A stretch of DNA of 64,000 nt, from positions 62,001-126,000 of the forward strand of contig NZ_JBGUAW010000002.1 in the NCBI RefSeq assembly GCF_041821045.1. Reading direction: 5' to 3'. The notes below the pieces were generated by a model. The model was not told the DNA's origin. It saw only the letters and a list, made by a program, of their open reading frames with translations, and did no database searches. The position numbers and the translations under genes were made by a program. Below, one piece after another: positions 54,453 to 63,800 of the stretch; position 1 is the first letter of the stretch; each line of letters begins with the position of its first letter. Origin of the DNA: Thiohalorhabdus sp. Cl-TMA (GTDB lineage: Bacteria > Pseudomonadota > Gammaproteobacteria > Thiohalorhabdales > Thiohalorhabdaceae).

Positions 54453-56822
54453 TCAGGCCGTGGTATCCGGCTCCCGGGCCGTCTCCACCCGGTTGCGGCC
54501 GCCGGTCTTGGCCCGGTATAGCGCATCATCCACGCGCTTGAGCAGGGTGGTCCAGGACTCGCCGACTCGGAATTCGGCCACGCCCAGGCTGATGGTGGCC
54601 GGGATACCCGGCAGCGTCTCCGTGTCGGCGATGGCGCGGCGGAGGTATTCCGCCAGCTCGGCGGCGCCCGGAAGCGGGGTGCCGGGAAGCAGGGCCAGGA
54701 ACTCCTCGCCGCCCCAGCGGGCCAGGATGTCCGTCTGGCGCAGGCGCTCCTGCACCGTATCCGCCACCTGGCAGAGGACCCGGTCGCCCACGGGGTGGCC
54801 GTGGGTGTCATTGACGCGCTTGAAGTGATCGATGTCGAACATCACCAGGGAGAAGGGGTTGGCATAGCGCTCGGCACGCTGGATCTCGTCGCTGAGCAGC
54901 GCCTCGAAATGATGGCGGTTGAACAGGCCGGTGAGGCGGTCGTGGGTGGCCTGGCGCTGGAGCTCCGACTCTAGCGCCTTGCGCTCGCTGATGTCGCGCA
55001 TGATGGTGGACAGCCGCTCCGCCTCGCCGTCCGGCCCGTAGTGGGCTACGATCACCTGGGACACGGGGATCTCCCGCCCCGCCGTGTCGAGCAGGGCCGT
55101 CTCGCCTTCCCAGTAGCCCTCGCGGATGGCGGTGGGGATGCCCGCCTCCTGGATACGGTGCAGCGCCCAGTCGGGGTGGATGTCGTCGCGGGGCGCTTCC
55201 TCCAGGGGGGTATTCGGGGAGAGCCCGAGCATGCGCCAGCCGCCCCGGTTGCGATATAGGGGGCGCCCTTCCAGATCGGAGGTGGCCACGAAGTCGGGGG
55301 TGGCCTCCAGGATCTGGATGAGCCGGTCGCGGGCCATCTCCGCTTCCTTGCGGGTAGTGATGTCCTCCATGGTCCCGTCGAAGTAGATGGTGCCGTCGGG
55401 ATCCCGGTGCCGATAGGCGGTCACCGCCGCCCAGATGGGCCGGCCCCGCAAGGAGCGCATCCGCACCTCCTCGCGCTGCACGGAGCCCTTTTCCAGGAGC
55501 TGCCGGCTGAAGAGCTCCCGTTCGGCGGGGTCCTGATAGAGGTCGGCCACGGGATGGCGGGCCAGCTCCTCGAGGGAGGAGGCGTCGAAGATCGCCACCA
55601 TGGCCGGGTTGAGCTCCAGGAAGCGGCCGTCCACGCCCGGCGTGTTGCGGAACACCCCCACGGGCAGGTTCCGGAAGACCTGGTGGTAGATCTCCAGCTG
55701 CCGGCGGGAGCGGTTCTCCTCGGTGACGTCGTGGATGATGGAGTACAGGTACTCCAGGCCGCCCACATGGATGGGGCCGGAGTGCACCTCCACGTCGCGT
55801 ACCTCGCCGCTCGCCAGGGCGTGCTGGACCTGCACCCGGAAATCGGGCTCCACGCGTACCCGCTGCAGATTGCGGCTGAGCTGGTCCGGCGGGAGGGTGT
55901 TGATCCGGCCCAGGGGCATGCCCCGCAGCTCCTCGATGGCGTAGCCGTAGAAACGGGCGGCGGCGTGGTTGGCGTCGGTAATGGTGCCCGATCCTTCGGG
56001 GGAGATGAGGAGCTTCACGGCCGGATGGTTCTGAAACATCTGCCGATAGAGGGACGTGCGCTCGTCCTGGGCGTCCAGCAGATCGTTGGTGGCTCGCGCC
56101 AGCGCCCCGAGCTCGTCGTCGGAGGCAACCGGCGCGTAGGGCTGTTGATTGCCGGCGCGGCGGTCTTCCAGTGTCCGATGGATGGCCCATACGGGCTGGA
56201 TGACCCGGTTCCGGAGTACCGCGTAGCCGATGATCGTGAGCAGGAGAATGGATCCGCCCAGGGCGAGCCCGGCGAACAGGGCGTGGGTTTTCTGCGCGGC
56301 AAGCTCCCCCCGGCTGTCCAGGGCCACGTAGACGGCCCCGGTGGATAACCGGGCCAGATCCATCTTCGGGCGGTGGATGTGCAGCGGTACCGCCGCCGTC
56401 AGGGAGCGGCCGCCGTCCCGCCAGCGGGAATGGGCGCCGCGCTCCAGCGCCGCCCGGATCTGGTCGCGGATTCGGCCGTCGGGGACCTCCCGCAGCGGAT
56501 GGCGCCACCAGGCCATTCGGGTGGCGGCGATCACCCGCAGCGGGTCGCCGGCGGCTACCACGATCTCCTCGATGTCCGGCTCAGCGCCCAGGGCGGTGAC
56601 GAACCGCTCCAGCTCCGACGTGGTCGGGCTGGACTCGCTGGCGTAGTTCACCGCGTCGGCGATCCGGATGGCCCAGCTGGCCATTTCCTCCTTGGCGTGG
56701 CTCTTGAACAGCGCATACAGCCCGAAGCCGCAGACCAGCGCCAGCACCAGCCCGGCCAGCAGGGTGGGGACCAGGAGCTTGAGGTGCAGCGAGCGTCGAT
56801 ACCACTGCCGCACGCCGGTCAT
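54453..56822 (-). CDS. membrane sensor diguanylate cyclase (HAMP-PAS-GGDEF)
   Basis: A 789-aa protein. The N-terminus has a membrane helix (LLVPTLLAGLVLALVCGFGLYAL), a periplasmic domain (about residues 40-185), a second helix (FAGLALGGSILLLTIIGYAVL) and a HAMP-like linker. Three PAS/PAC repeats span about residues 255-620 (each ending in a DIT or DIS-type segment). The GGDEF domain follows with catalytic WGGEEFLALL and an allosteric I-site RQTD five residues upstream. No EAL domain. It should make c-di-GMP and be product-inhibited. It overlaps the upstream substrate-binding lipoprotein gene by 4 nt, which may supply its periplasmic ligand. Confidence 0.93.
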   Translation of the reverse strand: MTGVRQWYRRSLHLKLLVPTLLAGLVLALVCGFGLYALFKSHAKEEMASWAIRIADAVNYASESSPTTSELERFVTALGAEPDIEEIVVAAGDPLRVIAATRMAWWRHPLREVPDGRIRDQIRAALERGAHSRWRDGGRSLTAAVPLHIHRPKMDLARLSTGAVYVALDSRGELAAQKTHALFAGLALGGSILLLTIIGYAVLRNRVIQPVWAIHRTLEDRRAGNQQPYAPVASDDELGALARATNDLLDAQDERTSLYRQMFQNHPAVKLLISPEGSGTITDANHAAARFYGYAIEELRGMPLGRINTLPPDQLSRNLQRVRVEPDFRVQVQHALASGEVRDVEVHSGPIHVGGLEYLYSIIHDVTEENRSRRQLEIYHQVFRNLPVGVFRNTPGVDGRFLELNPAMVAIFDASSLEELARHPVADLYQDPAERELFSRQLLEKGSVQREEVRMRSLRGRPIWAAVTAYRHRDPDGTIYFDGTMEDITTRKEAEMARDRLIQILEATPDFVATSDLEGRPLYRNRGGWRMLGLSPNTPLEEAPRDDIHPDWALHRIQEAGIPTAIREGYWEGETALLDTAGREIPVSQVIVAHYGPDGEAERLSTIMRDISERKALESELQRQATHDRLTGLFNRHHFEALLSDEIQRAERYANPFSLVMFDIDHFKRVNDTHGHPVGDRVLCQVADTVQERLRQTDILARWGGEEFLALLPGTPLPGAAELAEYLRRAIADTETLPGIPATISLGVAEFRVGESWTTLLKRVDDALYRAKTGGRNRVETAREPDTTA

Positions 56823-57835
56823 CGGTTCTCCGCCGCCCGCCGTATGATGCGGGCGTCGAGGAGGTTCGCCACCTCCGGGGTTTCTCCGTCGAGCTGGTGC
56901 GCGGCCCGCAGGATGGCCGCGGAGCGCGCCAGGTTGGTGGGAACCGGTCCGCCCGGCGCCCAGATTTCCTTTTGCTCCGCCAGGCCGAGGACTTCGAGGC
57001 CTTCCAGCAGGCGGCGCAGACCGGAGGGCGGCAGGCCCTCGCGGCGCGCCATGATGCCATGCGCCTCATCGGGGTGGGCTTCCGCATAGCGGAGGGCGCG
57101 CTGGAAGGTGCGCACCACGCGGACCAGGTCCTCCGGCCGGTTCTCCAGGATCCGGACATCGGTGATCAGAAGATCGAGGACCGTATGGGGGGCCTCCGCG
57201 GTGCTGAAAATGCTCCGCGAGCGGACCCGCTGCAGGATGTCCAGCGAGGCGGGCGGGTAGGTGACGGCGGCCTGGATGCGGTCCTTGGCCAGGGCCGCCG
57301 GCATCTCCGCTTGGGGCATAGGCACCCGCTCCACGGCCGAGAAGGGCAGGCCGTTCCGTTCCAGGGCAACGGCAAGCACCAGCAGGTCCAGGGAGGCGGG
57401 CTCCACCCCCACCCGCTTGCCTTCCAGGTCGCGCACCGACCGGATCGGCGCCCGGGCCAGGATCTCGTCCGCGCCCCGGGACCAGTTCACGGCATAGAAG
57501 GCCCGGGGCCGCCGTTCGGAGTGGTGGCTCATCAGGAGCAGCTCCACCACCGTGCCGCCCAGGACGTCGGTCTGGCCGCGCTCGAAGGCCCGTCGGCTGT
57601 CCCCGAGCGAGGTGAACTCCACCAGGTCCACCGCCACGCCCGCCTCCCGGAACCAGCCCTTCTGGGCGGCGAGATAGAGGTAATCATAGCCGGGCCAGGG
57701 ATTGATGCCTATGCGAAGGGGATCTTCGGCCTTCTGGCAGCCGCCGAGCACCACCAGCAGGAGCATGAGAAGCCACGGAGAGGCGCGCCTCGGATAGGCA
57801 CGGCGACCGGGAGGGAAGAGTGCGGCTGCGGGCAT
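56819..57835 (-). CDS. substrate-binding lipoprotein, NMT1/ThiY-like
   Basis: A 338-aa periplasmic binding protein. Lipobox LGGC near residue 33. The fold signature PLRIGINPWPGYDYLYLAAQKGWF is shared with SsuA, NrtA and ThiY-type proteins, followed by VDLVEFTSLGDSRRAFERGQTDVLGG and GKRVGVEPASLDLL. The ABC permease and ATPase genes are absent. The overlap with the diguanylate cyclase gene indicates a sensor pair rather than an importer. The ligand cannot be predicted. Confidence 0.87.
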   Translation of the reverse strand: MPAAALFPPGRRAYPRRASPWLLMLLLVVLGGCQKAEDPLRIGINPWPGYDYLYLAAQKGWFREAGVAVDLVEFTSLGDSRRAFERGQTDVLGGTVVELLLMSHHSERRPRAFYAVNWSRGADEILARAPIRSVRDLEGKRVGVEPASLDLLVLAVALERNGLPFSAVERVPMPQAEMPAALAKDRIQAAVTYPPASLDILQRVRSRSIFSTAEAPHTVLDLLITDVRILENRPEDLVRVVRTFQRALRYAEAHPDEAHGIMARREGLPPSGLRRLLEGLEVLGLAEQKEIWAPGGPVPTNLARSAAILRAAHQLDGETPEVANLLDARIIRRAAENR

Positions 57836-57912
57836 TCCGGGTGATCCTAACCATGCGGCGTCCCCCGGCGCCGCGCGGAGTCAAGGTTACCCAAACTATA
57901 GCAAAAGCGAAT

Positions 57913-57944
57913 CCGCAATGCGCAAAGGGGCGTGTGCATTGCGG
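57913..57944. other. 12-bp inverted repeat upstream of the binding-protein gene
   Basis: CCGCAATGCGCA (57913-57924) and TGTGCATTGCGG (57933-57944) pair over 12 bp with one wobble position and an 8-nt loop. On the minus strand a TATAGT hexamer follows at 57896-57901. The repeat overlaps the possible -35 region and could be an operator. Confidence 0.45.
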
Positions 57945-58012
57945 CACAGCGCCGAGCGAAGACCCGGGTCATGCGCTCCGGGTGCTTTGCCCGGAACCGC
58001 GGGCCCGGGGCC

Positions 58013-61000
58013 TCATGCCCCGCGGCCCGCCTCCATTACCCGGTCCATGCGCTTGCGCATGAAGGCGTAATACATAACCGGGATCACCACCAGCGTCAGC
58101 AGCGTGGAAGCGGCGATGCCGAACAGCAGCGAGATCGCCAGTCCCTGGAAGATGGGATCGAACAGGATCACGAAGGCGCCCACCATGGCCGCCGCGGCAG
58201 TGAGCACGATGGGCCGCAGGCGGACGGCGCCGGCTCGGATCACCGCCTCCTTGAAGTCCACCCCTTGGGCCGTCTCCTGGTTGATGAAGTCCACCAGCAG
58301 GATGGAGTTGCGGACGATGATGCCGCCCAGGGCGATCATGCCGATCATGGAGGTGGCGGTGAAGTGGGCCCCGAACAGGGCGTGTCCGGGCATCACCCCC
58401 ACCACCGTCAGCGGGATGGGCGCCATGATGATCACGGGCACCAGGTAGCTGCGGAACTGGCCGACGATGAGCAGATAGATCAGCACCAGGCCCACCGCGT
58501 AGGCGGCGCCCATGTCGCGGAAGGTCTCATAGGTGACCTGCGCCTCGCCGTCCCACTTGAGGGCGTATTTGTACTCCTGCTCCGGCTGCTGGGTGAACAG
58601 CTGCGGGATGGTGTAGCCCTGGTCGATGGGCTCCTCCTGCAGGCTCTTCCAGATGTAGTAGAGCCCGTAGAGGGGGCTGTCGTTGGGTCGGGCCTTGTCG
58701 CCCGTGACGTAGACCACCGGCTTCAGGTTCTTGTGGTAGATGGTCTGGTCGCGGGTGGTCTCCACCGGAGTCACCAGCTCCGCCAGCGGCACCAGCCGAC
58801 CCTCGCGGGACTGCACGCGCATCTCCAGAAGGGACTCGATGCGCGCCTTGTCCTTCTGCGGCAGCTCGGCGCGGATCAGCAGGGGGTACTTCTGGTCGTC
58901 GCGGTGCAGCGCCGAGATGTCCTCGCCTTTCAGGGCCATGTGGATGGCCTGGACGATGCGCTGTTCGGAGACGCCGGCGCGCGCCGCCTTCTCCTTGTCC
59001 ACCACCAGGCGCAGCTTCTTCGCCTTGGCCTCCACGGTGGTATCCACGTCGGTGACCGTCTCCACCTGCTTGAAGCGCTCCTTGACCTGCTTCGCCACGT
59101 CGAGCTGGCCCTCGTAAGAGGGGCCATAGATCTCGGCCACCAGGGGAGCGAGCACCGGCGGTCCCGGCGGCACCTCGACGATCTTCACGTTGGCGCCGTA
59201 CTTGTTTCCGATCTTGTGCAGCGTATCGCGGATCTCCAGGGCGATCTCGTGGCTGGAGCGCTCGCGGTGCTCCTTGTGGGCCAGGTTTACCTGGATATCC
59301 GCCATGTGCGGTGCCTCGCGCAGGTAGTACTGCCGGACGAGGCCGTTGAAGTTGATGGGTGAGTGGACGCCCACGTACTCTTGATAATCGGTGACCTCGG
59401 GCACCGTGGAGAGGTGCCTGCCCAGCTCCTGGGCCACTTGCGCGGTGGCCTCCAGGGCCGTGCCCTCCGGCATGTCCACCACCACCTGAAGCTCCGACTT
59501 GTTGTCGAAGGGCAGCATCTTGAGGGTCACCAGCTTGAAATAGGCCAGCGACATGGCTGCCCCCATGAGCACCAGCACCACGCCGAACATGGCCCAGCGC
59601 TTGCCGCGGCTGTCGAAGAACGGCGTCAGGAACCAGCGGTAGAAGCGGAAGGTCCAGCCCTCGCCCCCCGACTGCTCGGCTCCCTGGTCCTCCGCGTGGT
59701 GCCCCGCCGGGGATCCCTCGCCCCCGCCACTGCGCTTGAGCAGCAGGTAGGCCATCCACGGCGTGATGATGAACGCCACCAGCAGGGAGAAGAACATGGC
59801 GAAGGAAGCGTTGATGGGGATGGGGCTCATGTAGGGACCCATCAGCCCGGTGACGAACGCCATGGGCAGCAGGGCGGCGATGACGGTGAAGGTGGCCAGG
59901 ATGGTGGGGTTGCCCACCTCGTCCACGGCGAATGGGGTGGCGGTTTCCAGCGACCGCTCGCCGAGCATGTGGTGTCGGTGGATGTTCTCCACCACCACGA
60001 TGGCGTCGTCCACCAGGATGCCGATGGAGAAGATCAGGGCGAACAGCGACACCCGGTTGATGGTGAAGCCCCACATGTAGGAGGCGAACAGGGTCAGGCC
60101 CAGCGTGATGGGAATGACCACCAGCACCACCAAGCCCTCCTTGCGGCCCAGGGCCAGGCCGATGAACACCACCACCGAGATGGTGGCCAGGGCCAGGTGG
60201 AACAGCAGCTCGTTGGCCTTGTGATTGGCGGTGTAGCCGTAGTCCCGGGTGACCGTGTACCGGACGTTCTCGGGGACGATGTGGCCGTTGATCTCCTCGA
60301 AGCGGTTCACCACCGCGTCGGCCACCTCCACGGCGTTGGTGCCCTTCTTCTTGGCCACCGCCACGGTGACTGCCGGGCTGCGGGTGCCGGGCTCCAGACC
60401 TTTCTGCGCGCCGGCGGGTCCGGCCCCCATCCAGACGTACTGCTCCGGGTCCTCGGGCCCCTCGGAAACCCCGGCCACGTCCTTCAGATAGACGGGGGCC
60501 TGCTCGTGCACCCCCACCACGAGGTTGCGCACCTCGTCCACGGTGGACAGAAAGGTCCCCGTCTGCACCAGAACGGAGTCGTTGTTCCGGGTGAGCTGGC
60601 CCGAAGGCAGCGAGCTGTTGGAGACCAGGAGGGCCTCGCGGATGGCCCCCGGGCTGACACCGAACTCCGCCATCTTGTCGGGCGCCAGCTGGATCCGGAC
60701 GCTGTGGTCCGGACCGCCGATGGTGTAGACGTCGGCGGTGTTCTCCACCTTCTTGAGCTCCGCCTCCACGGTGTGGGCCACTTGGCGCAGCTCGTAGGCG
60801 GTGTACTTGTCGGAGAACAGGGTCAGGCTCACCACCGGCACGTCGTTGATGCTCTTGGGCTTGACGATGGGCTCGCCCACGCCAACGGCGCGTGGGATCC
60901 AGTCGCGGTTGGCCATCACCTGGTTGTAGGTGTCCACCAGGGCCTCGGTGCGCTCCGTGCCCACCTCGAAGCGCACGGTGACGATGGCCATGCCCGGCCG

Positions 61001-61276
61001 CGAGGCGGAGTAGACGTACTCCGCCCCCTTGATCTCGGAGATGACCTGCTCCGCAGGCGTGGCCACCAGGGATTCCACCTCCTCCGCGGAGGCGCCGGGG
61101 AAGGGGATGAAGATGTCCACGAGGGGCACCTTGATCTGCGGCTCCTCCTCGCGCGGTGTCAGGACCACCGCCAGCGCCCCCGCCAGCAGGGCGATGACGC
61201 CCAGCAGGGGCGTGATGCGGGCCCGCATGAACGCGTTCGCGATCCGTCCGGCGATCCCGTAGTTGTGCTCGGCCAT
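58013..61276 (-). CDS. RND efflux transporter permease
   Basis: Inner-membrane proton-driven pump, 1087 aa, AcrB/CzcA fold. The N-terminus starts MAEHNYGIAGRIANAF. Periplasmic docking and pore domains alternate with 12 helices. Helix 4 carries the proton-relay pair in FSIGILVDDAIVVVENIHRH. PGASAEEVESLVATPAEQVISEI and the C-terminal GIIVRNSILLVDFINQE are standard. It is a HAE-1-like member, but the substrate class (hydrophobic compound or metal) cannot be fixed. Adaptor and outer-membrane genes lie upstream in the same direction. Confidence 0.93.
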   Translation of the reverse strand: MAEHNYGIAGRIANAFMRARITPLLGVIALLAGALAVVLTPREEEPQIKVPLVDIFIPFPGASAEEVESLVATPAEQVISEIKGAEYVYSASRPGMAIVTVRFEVGTERTEALVDTYNQVMANRDWIPRAVGVGEPIVKPKSINDVPVVSLTLFSDKYTAYELRQVAHTVEAELKKVENTADVYTIGGPDHSVRIQLAPDKMAEFGVSPGAIREALLVSNSSLPSGQLTRNNDSVLVQTGTFLSTVDEVRNLVVGVHEQAPVYLKDVAGVSEGPEDPEQYVWMGAGPAGAQKGLEPGTRSPAVTVAVAKKKGTNAVEVADAVVNRFEEINGHIVPENVRYTVTRDYGYTANHKANELLFHLALATISVVVFIGLALGRKEGLVVLVVIPITLGLTLFASYMWGFTINRVSLFALIFSIGILVDDAIVVVENIHRHHMLGERSLETATPFAVDEVGNPTILATFTVIAALLPMAFVTGLMGPYMSPIPINASFAMFFSLLVAFIITPWMAYLLLKRSGGGEGSPAGHHAEDQGAEQSGGEGWTFRFYRWFLTPFFDSRGKRWAMFGVVLVLMGAAMSLAYFKLVTLKMLPFDNKSELQVVVDMPEGTALEATAQVAQELGRHLSTVPEVTDYQEYVGVHSPINFNGLVRQYYLREAPHMADIQVNLAHKEHRERSSHEIALEIRDTLHKIGNKYGANVKIVEVPPGPPVLAPLVAEIYGPSYEGQLDVAKQVKERFKQVETVTDVDTTVEAKAKKLRLVVDKEKAARAGVSEQRIVQAIHMALKGEDISALHRDDQKYPLLIRAELPQKDKARIESLLEMRVQSREGRLVPLAELVTPVETTRDQTIYHKNLKPVVYVTGDKARPNDSPLYGLYYIWKSLQEEPIDQGYTIPQLFTQQPEQEYKYALKWDGEAQVTYETFRDMGAAYAVGLVLIYLLIVGQFRSYLVPVIIMAPIPLTVVGVMPGHALFGAHFTATSMIGMIALGGIIVRNSILLVDFINQETAQGVDFKEAVIRAGAVRLRPIVLTAAAAMVGAFVILFDPIFQGLAISLLFGIAASTLLTLVVIPVMYYAFMRKRMDRVMEAGRGA

Positions 61277-61345
61277 GGCTCTTCCTTGGCTCCGTGGCTG
61301 CCCGTTGCGGCCCGTTCCGGGGCCGGGGGGTGCGTGGGGGTCCGG

Positions 61346-62407
61346 CTAGTGGGAGGCGCCCGAATCGCCGCCGGAGGCGGCGGGCTGCTGCTCCTTCAGG
61401 TAGCGCAGCGCCCGGTTCGGCTCCAGGGCGACGCGCTCGCCGGGACGCAGGCCGGCGAGCACCTCGCGGCCCTTGTCGGTGCGCTCGCCCAGCTCCACCA
61501 GGCGGAACGCCACCCGCCCGTCCTCCACCACGTAGACGCCGGTGATCTCCGTGCGGTGAACGACGGCCCGGTCGGGGACCACCAGGGCCTCGTAGCTGCC
61601 GAGCAGGAACTCCGCCCGGCCGAACATCCCGGCGGACACGGAGGCGCCCTTCGGGAGCCGCAGACGCACCTGGAAGGTATGGGTCTGCGGGTCTCCCTGG
61701 GGCACCACGGTGACCCGCTCCACCGGAAGCCGCTTGCCGAGGGCGGGGATCCAGGCGCGGGCCTCGCCGTCGCCCATGAGCTCCGGGATACGGCTCTCCT
61801 GGACCCGGGCGGTGAGGCGCAGGCGTCGCGGGTCGAGCACGGTCACAAGCGGCGCTCCCGGCTGGGCCAGCTCGCCCTCCTCGATATGGGTAGCCATCAT
61901 GACGCCGTCCACCGGCGCCTTGATGGTGGTCTTGTCGAGCTGGATGCGCAGCTTGCGGATCTCCGCCCGCGCCTGTCCGCGCTGGGCCTCGGCGCTGTCC
62001 AGGGCGGCGGTGGCCTTGTCCAGCTGCTGTTCGGAGGCGGAATTCTGCTCGTAAAGGTTCTGGATCCGCTGGAAGTTCTGGCGTGCTTCCTTTACCCGCG
62101 CCTCGGCGGCCCGCAGGGCGGCCTGGGCCACCGCCAGCTGGGCCTGCAGGGCCGAATCGTCCAGCCGCACCAGGGTATCCCCCTTGGCCACGGAGTCGCC
62201 CACCTCGTAGGGCATGGCTTCCACCTGTCCGCTCACCTCCGCGGAGATCCGCGAGGTGAGCCGCGACTCCACGGTGCCCGGGGCGCTGCGGATGCGGTCC
62301 AGCGCGCTGGGCTCCACCACCAGGGTCTCGAAGGGCATCTCCGCCGCGGCGGTGGACGCCGTCCCGAGAAGGGCGGTCGCGGCCAGAAGAACGGCCATCC
62401 TTTTCAT
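61346..62407 (-). CDS. RND efflux periplasmic adaptor
   Basis: Membrane-fusion protein, 353 aa. The ATG at 62407 (MKRMAVLLAATALLGTASTA) gives a signal peptide without a lipobox Cys. The barrel-sandwich half-motifs are present (AEVSGQVEAMPYEVGDSVAKGDTLVRLD and IKAPVDGVMMATHIEEGELA) around an alpha-helical hairpin (about residues 85-145). A beta-barrel domain follows. It lies 69 nt before the permease gene and 37 nt after the TolC-like gene. Confidence 0.93.
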   Translation of the reverse strand: MKRMAVLLAATALLGTASTAAAEMPFETLVVEPSALDRIRSAPGTVESRLTSRISAEVSGQVEAMPYEVGDSVAKGDTLVRLDDSALQAQLAVAQAALRAAEARVKEARQNFQRIQNLYEQNSASEQQLDKATAALDSAEAQRGQARAEIRKLRIQLDKTTIKAPVDGVMMATHIEEGELAQPGAPLVTVLDPRRLRLTARVQESRIPELMGDGEARAWIPALGKRLPVERVTVVPQGDPQTHTFQVRLRLPKGASVSAGMFGRAEFLLGSYEALVVPDRAVVHRTEITGVYVVEDGRVAFRLVELGERTDKGREVLAGLRPGERVALEPNRALRYLKEQQPAASGGDSGASH

Positions 62408-62444
62408 GCGGTGCTCCTGTGGGTTGGGATCGTCGCCGACCGGG

Positions 62445-63800
62445 TCAGCCGCTGTTCCGGGAGAGCCGGTCCAGCACGGGGGTCTGGCCCACTGCCTTCT
62501 GCAGCCGCGCATGGCTCAGGCGCAGGTCGTACAGCGCCTCTACCTGCCGTGCCCGGGCCTGATGGCGGGCCAGCTGGGCGTCGAGCACCTCGACGATGGT
62601 CGCGGCCCCCTGCCGGTATCGGTTGGTGTTGGTGCGCAGGCTCTCGCGGGCGCTCTCCACGGCGTGCCGGACGGTTTCCAGCCGGCGGCGGGCCGTCTCC
62701 AGATTGAGCTTGGCGCGCCGCACCTCGAGCCGGACCTTGCGCTGGGTGTCCGTGAGCTGGGCATGGGTGGCGAAGCGCTCCGCCTCGGCGGCCTGGCGGG
62801 TGGCCACCCGGCCGCCGCCGAAGAGGCGCCAGTCCATGCGGATCCCGGCCAGCCAGCTCTGATCGGCGCCACTGTCGCGATGATCCTCCAGCCGCGCCTC
62901 CAGGTTCAGGTGGGGCAGCAAGGCGGCCTGGGCCTCCGTCACCCGGGCCCGGGCGGCAGCCAGCCGCGCCTCGGTGGCGGTGATGGCCGGTCGCTCCGCC
63001 AGCGCCTTGCGGATCAGGGACCGCAAATCCGGCGTCGCCGGGGGCAGCTCCGCCCCCAGGTCCTGCTGAAGGCGCACGGGCGCGTCAAGGCCGCGTCCCA
63101 GCTGCTCGTTGAGGGTGCTCTTGGCCAGCGCCAGGCCGTTCTTGCGCGCCAGCAGCCGCTCCTCCAGCTCGCTGACCCGGGTACGCGCCTGGAGCATGTC
63201 GGAGCGCAGGGCCGAGCCCGTCTCGAAGCGGTCCTCGGCGATACGGAGGTGCTCGCGGGCGGCTTCCAGCGCCTCGCGCGTCACCCGGACCTGCGCCCGC
63301 GCCAGCTGTACCTGCAGGAAGGCGCGCGTGGCCCCGAGGGCCACGTTCAGCCGCGTCTGGTTGAACTGCTCGCCCGCGGCCTCGCGGCTGGAGCGCGCCT
63401 GGGTCACCCGGGCACTGGTGGCCCCGCCCTGATAGAGGGGCTGGCGCAGCACCAGGGCGGTGGCGAAGTCGGTGGTGGTGTCCGGATCGTTGAGCGTGCC
63501 GGGCCGGAAATCCTGGCTGGTAACCTCCGCCTGGTTCAGCTTGGCGATGAAGGCCTGCGCCGGATTGTCCGTGGCCCGGGCGCCCACCTGCAGGTCCACC
63601 TGGGGCAGGTAGCCGCTGCGGGCCGCGTCCACCCGGTGCCCGGCCGCCTTCATCCGATAGCGGCTGGCGGAGACCTGGTTATTGTTCTCCAGGGCCTGGC
63701 GCACCGCTTCCTCCAGCCCGATAGCCCCAGCAGTGCCCGGGACGAGGAGGACGGCGAAGGCAGTAACCGGCAGGATGCGGGAGAGGGTGCGCGCGTTCAT
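62445..63800 (-). CDS. TolC-family outer-membrane efflux protein
   Basis: Outer-membrane channel of the tripartite pump, 451 aa. The ATG at 63800 gives the signal peptide MNARTLSRILPVTAFAVLLV. Two OEP repeats follow (IGLEEAVRQALENNNQV, helices; then a second half with RPAITATEARLAAARARVTEAQAAL). No good ribosome-binding site lies before 63800. An in-frame ATG at 63836 (MDSNIRIWLFNKMNARTLS) is a possible alternative. First gene of the operon. Confidence 0.92.
   Translation of the reverse strand: MNARTLSRILPVTAFAVLLVPGTAGAIGLEEAVRQALENNNQVSASRYRMKAAGHRVDAARSGYLPQVDLQVGARATDNPAQAFIAKLNQAEVTSQDFRPGTLNDPDTTTDFATALVLRQPLYQGGATSARVTQARSSREAAGEQFNQTRLNVALGATRAFLQVQLARAQVRVTREALEAAREHLRIAEDRFETGSALRSDMLQARTRVSELEERLLARKNGLALAKSTLNEQLGRGLDAPVRLQQDLGAELPPATPDLRSLIRKALAERPAITATEARLAAARARVTEAQAALLPHLNLEARLEDHRDSGADQSWLAGIRMDWRLFGGGRVATRQAAEAERFATHAQLTDTQRKVRLEVRRAKLNLETARRRLETVRHAVESARESLRTNTNRYRQGAATIVEVLDAQLARHQARARQVEALYDLRLSHARLQKAVGQTPVLDRLSRNSG

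Noticed and set aside
59363-62707. Plus-strand open frame of over 1100 codons antisense to the RND operon
   Set aside because: It mirrors the RND permease and adaptor codons. Long antisense frames are expected in high-GC DNA, and the translation is rich in His, Gly, Arg and Ala with no domain.
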